From contig CAMKAQ010000072.1 of NCBI GenBank assembly GCA_946410525.1, positions 1 to 5,622 on the forward strand: a stretch of DNA of 5,622 nucleotides. The letters run 5' to 3'. The stretch comes from an uncultured Caryophanales bacterium (lineage in GTDB: Bacteria > Bacillota_I > Bacilli_A > RFN20 > CAG-826). Position numbers and translations under genes: made by a program. Positions 4,999 through 5,622 of this stretch are shown here, one piece after another (position 1 is the stretch's first letter; each line of letters opens with the position of its first letter). The notes under the pieces are model-generated. The model searched no databases. It was given only the letters and a program-made list of their open reading frames with translations, and was not told the origin of the DNA.

Positions 4999-5622
4999 TT
5001 ATGGGATTATCTCGTAAACGTTATTGTAATAAGTCGTGACTCCGTTTATTTGGGATTCACCGCCGAAGACATATATCTTCTCGTTTATCGTAACCGCAGA
5101 CATGTGCGATAAAGCATGCGGGAGCCTGATATAGGAATCGCTATAGGAGTCTTGTTCGACGTCATAGCAACCGATGACGTCCTTATCGATTCTTCTATGG
5201 TCGATGTCGTCAGTGTAGTCGGTTCCGCCTATCGTATAGACCCTTCCTTGGTAATTGACCGCGGTTCCATAGTCTAAGGATGTCGTTATGTTAGCGTTCA
5301 TCCTTGAGGCGTTGGTCCCACCGAATTCAAGGGAATAGATTCCTCCATTGATGACGTCTTTCCTGCCAAAGAGGAAAACGTAGTCTTCGGTTGAAACCAT
5401 TGTCGAGCCAGCTGAACGGTCAGTGTTCATTCCCGTATCGACGATGGTGTTATTCGTTGTGTCAAAAGCCTCAACGCTGGAATTGTCGGTTCCACCATAA
5501 CCACCGGTGACGTAGATGGTCGTGCCAATCGCGACTGCGCGAGGAGAACATCTTCCAGTTCTCATAGTGACACCGGTATTCGTAACGGTGCCTGAAGCTG
5601 GGTTATAGACATAGATGGTATT
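4999..5622 (-). CDS. Kelch-repeat beta-propeller protein, N-terminus beyond window
   Basis: The last 207 codons of a Kelch-type protein, open in frame to the right window edge. The internal Met at 5565 is not the likely start, because repeat sequence (NTIYVYNPASG) precedes it. Counting from the first visible residue, Kelch Gly-Gly doublets follow hydrophobic strands at IYVTGG (36-41), VYTIGG (128-133) and IYVFGG (183-188). A degenerate blade has VFLFGR (82-87). The spacing of about 45-55 residues and the VEAFDTTNNT, CYDVEQDS and NVYEIIP strands fit three to four blades. A full six-bladed propeller would need more upstream. Such propellers bind proteins or sugars or act as sialidase/galactose-oxidase-like scaffolds; no catalytic residues can be identified here. 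The C-terminus ends on the last blade with no sortase signal or membrane anchor. It converges on the EF-G-like gene and is unlikely to share its regulation. Confidence 0.85.
   Translation of the reverse strand, partial: NTIYVYNPASGTVTNTGVTMRTGRCSPRAVAIGTTIYVTGGYGGTDNSSVEAFDTTNNTIVDTGMNTDRSAGSTMVSTEDYVFLFGRKDVINGGIYSLEFGGTNASRMNANITTSLDYGTAVNYQGRVYTIGGTDYTDDIDHRRIDKDVIGCYDVEQDSYSDSYIRLPHALSHMSAVTINEKIYVFGGESQINGVTTYYNNVYEIIP

Overview
The window looks like chromosomal DNA from a low- to mid-GC Gram-positive-type bacterium, probably an uncultured, host-associated member of the Bacillota (Bacilli/Erysipelotrichia-like). The grounds are a RelB/DinJ-type antitoxin, AGGAG-type ribosome binding sites, an exact match to the CcpA cre consensus and the style of the Fic and EF-G-like proteins. 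TGG is used for Trp and TAA/TAG for stops, so nothing suggests a recoded genetic code. This placement is an inference from protein style; no marker gene is present.

Layout. The left end (1-1138, minus) holds the first 379 codons of a secreted subtilisin-family (S8) protease, cut by the window edge before its catalytic serine. Behind it on the same strand (1237-1515) is a RelB/DinJ-family antitoxin with no toxin gene beside it. A 298-base AT-rich intergenic region (1516-1813) separates these from a rightward operon. It carries a perfect cre-like operator (1750-1763), a weaker second copy (1649-1662) and a candidate operator for the antitoxin. The operon has a Fic-domain protein (1814-2851) and, 11 bases on, an EF-G2-type translational GTPase (2863-4911), and ends in a strong intrinsic terminator (4929-4958). 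The right end (4999 to beyond 5622, minus) is the C-terminal part of a Kelch-repeat beta-propeller protein.

The most interesting unit is the two-gene operon. The Fic protein is full length but has His where the Fic motif normally carries its Mg-binding Asp/Glu, and Gly where the autoinhibitory helix normally carries its Glu. The translation factor keeps the full EF-G architecture, including the domain IV tip histidine. Its G domain, however, has Asn in place of the catalytic His of the DTPGH motif and an altered switch I. A carbon-catabolite type operator lies just upstream. Together this suggests a nutrient-controlled module that pairs a non-canonical Fic protein with a GTPase-altered EF-G paralogue. 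The two flanking genes look like surface or secreted functions and show no obvious link to it.
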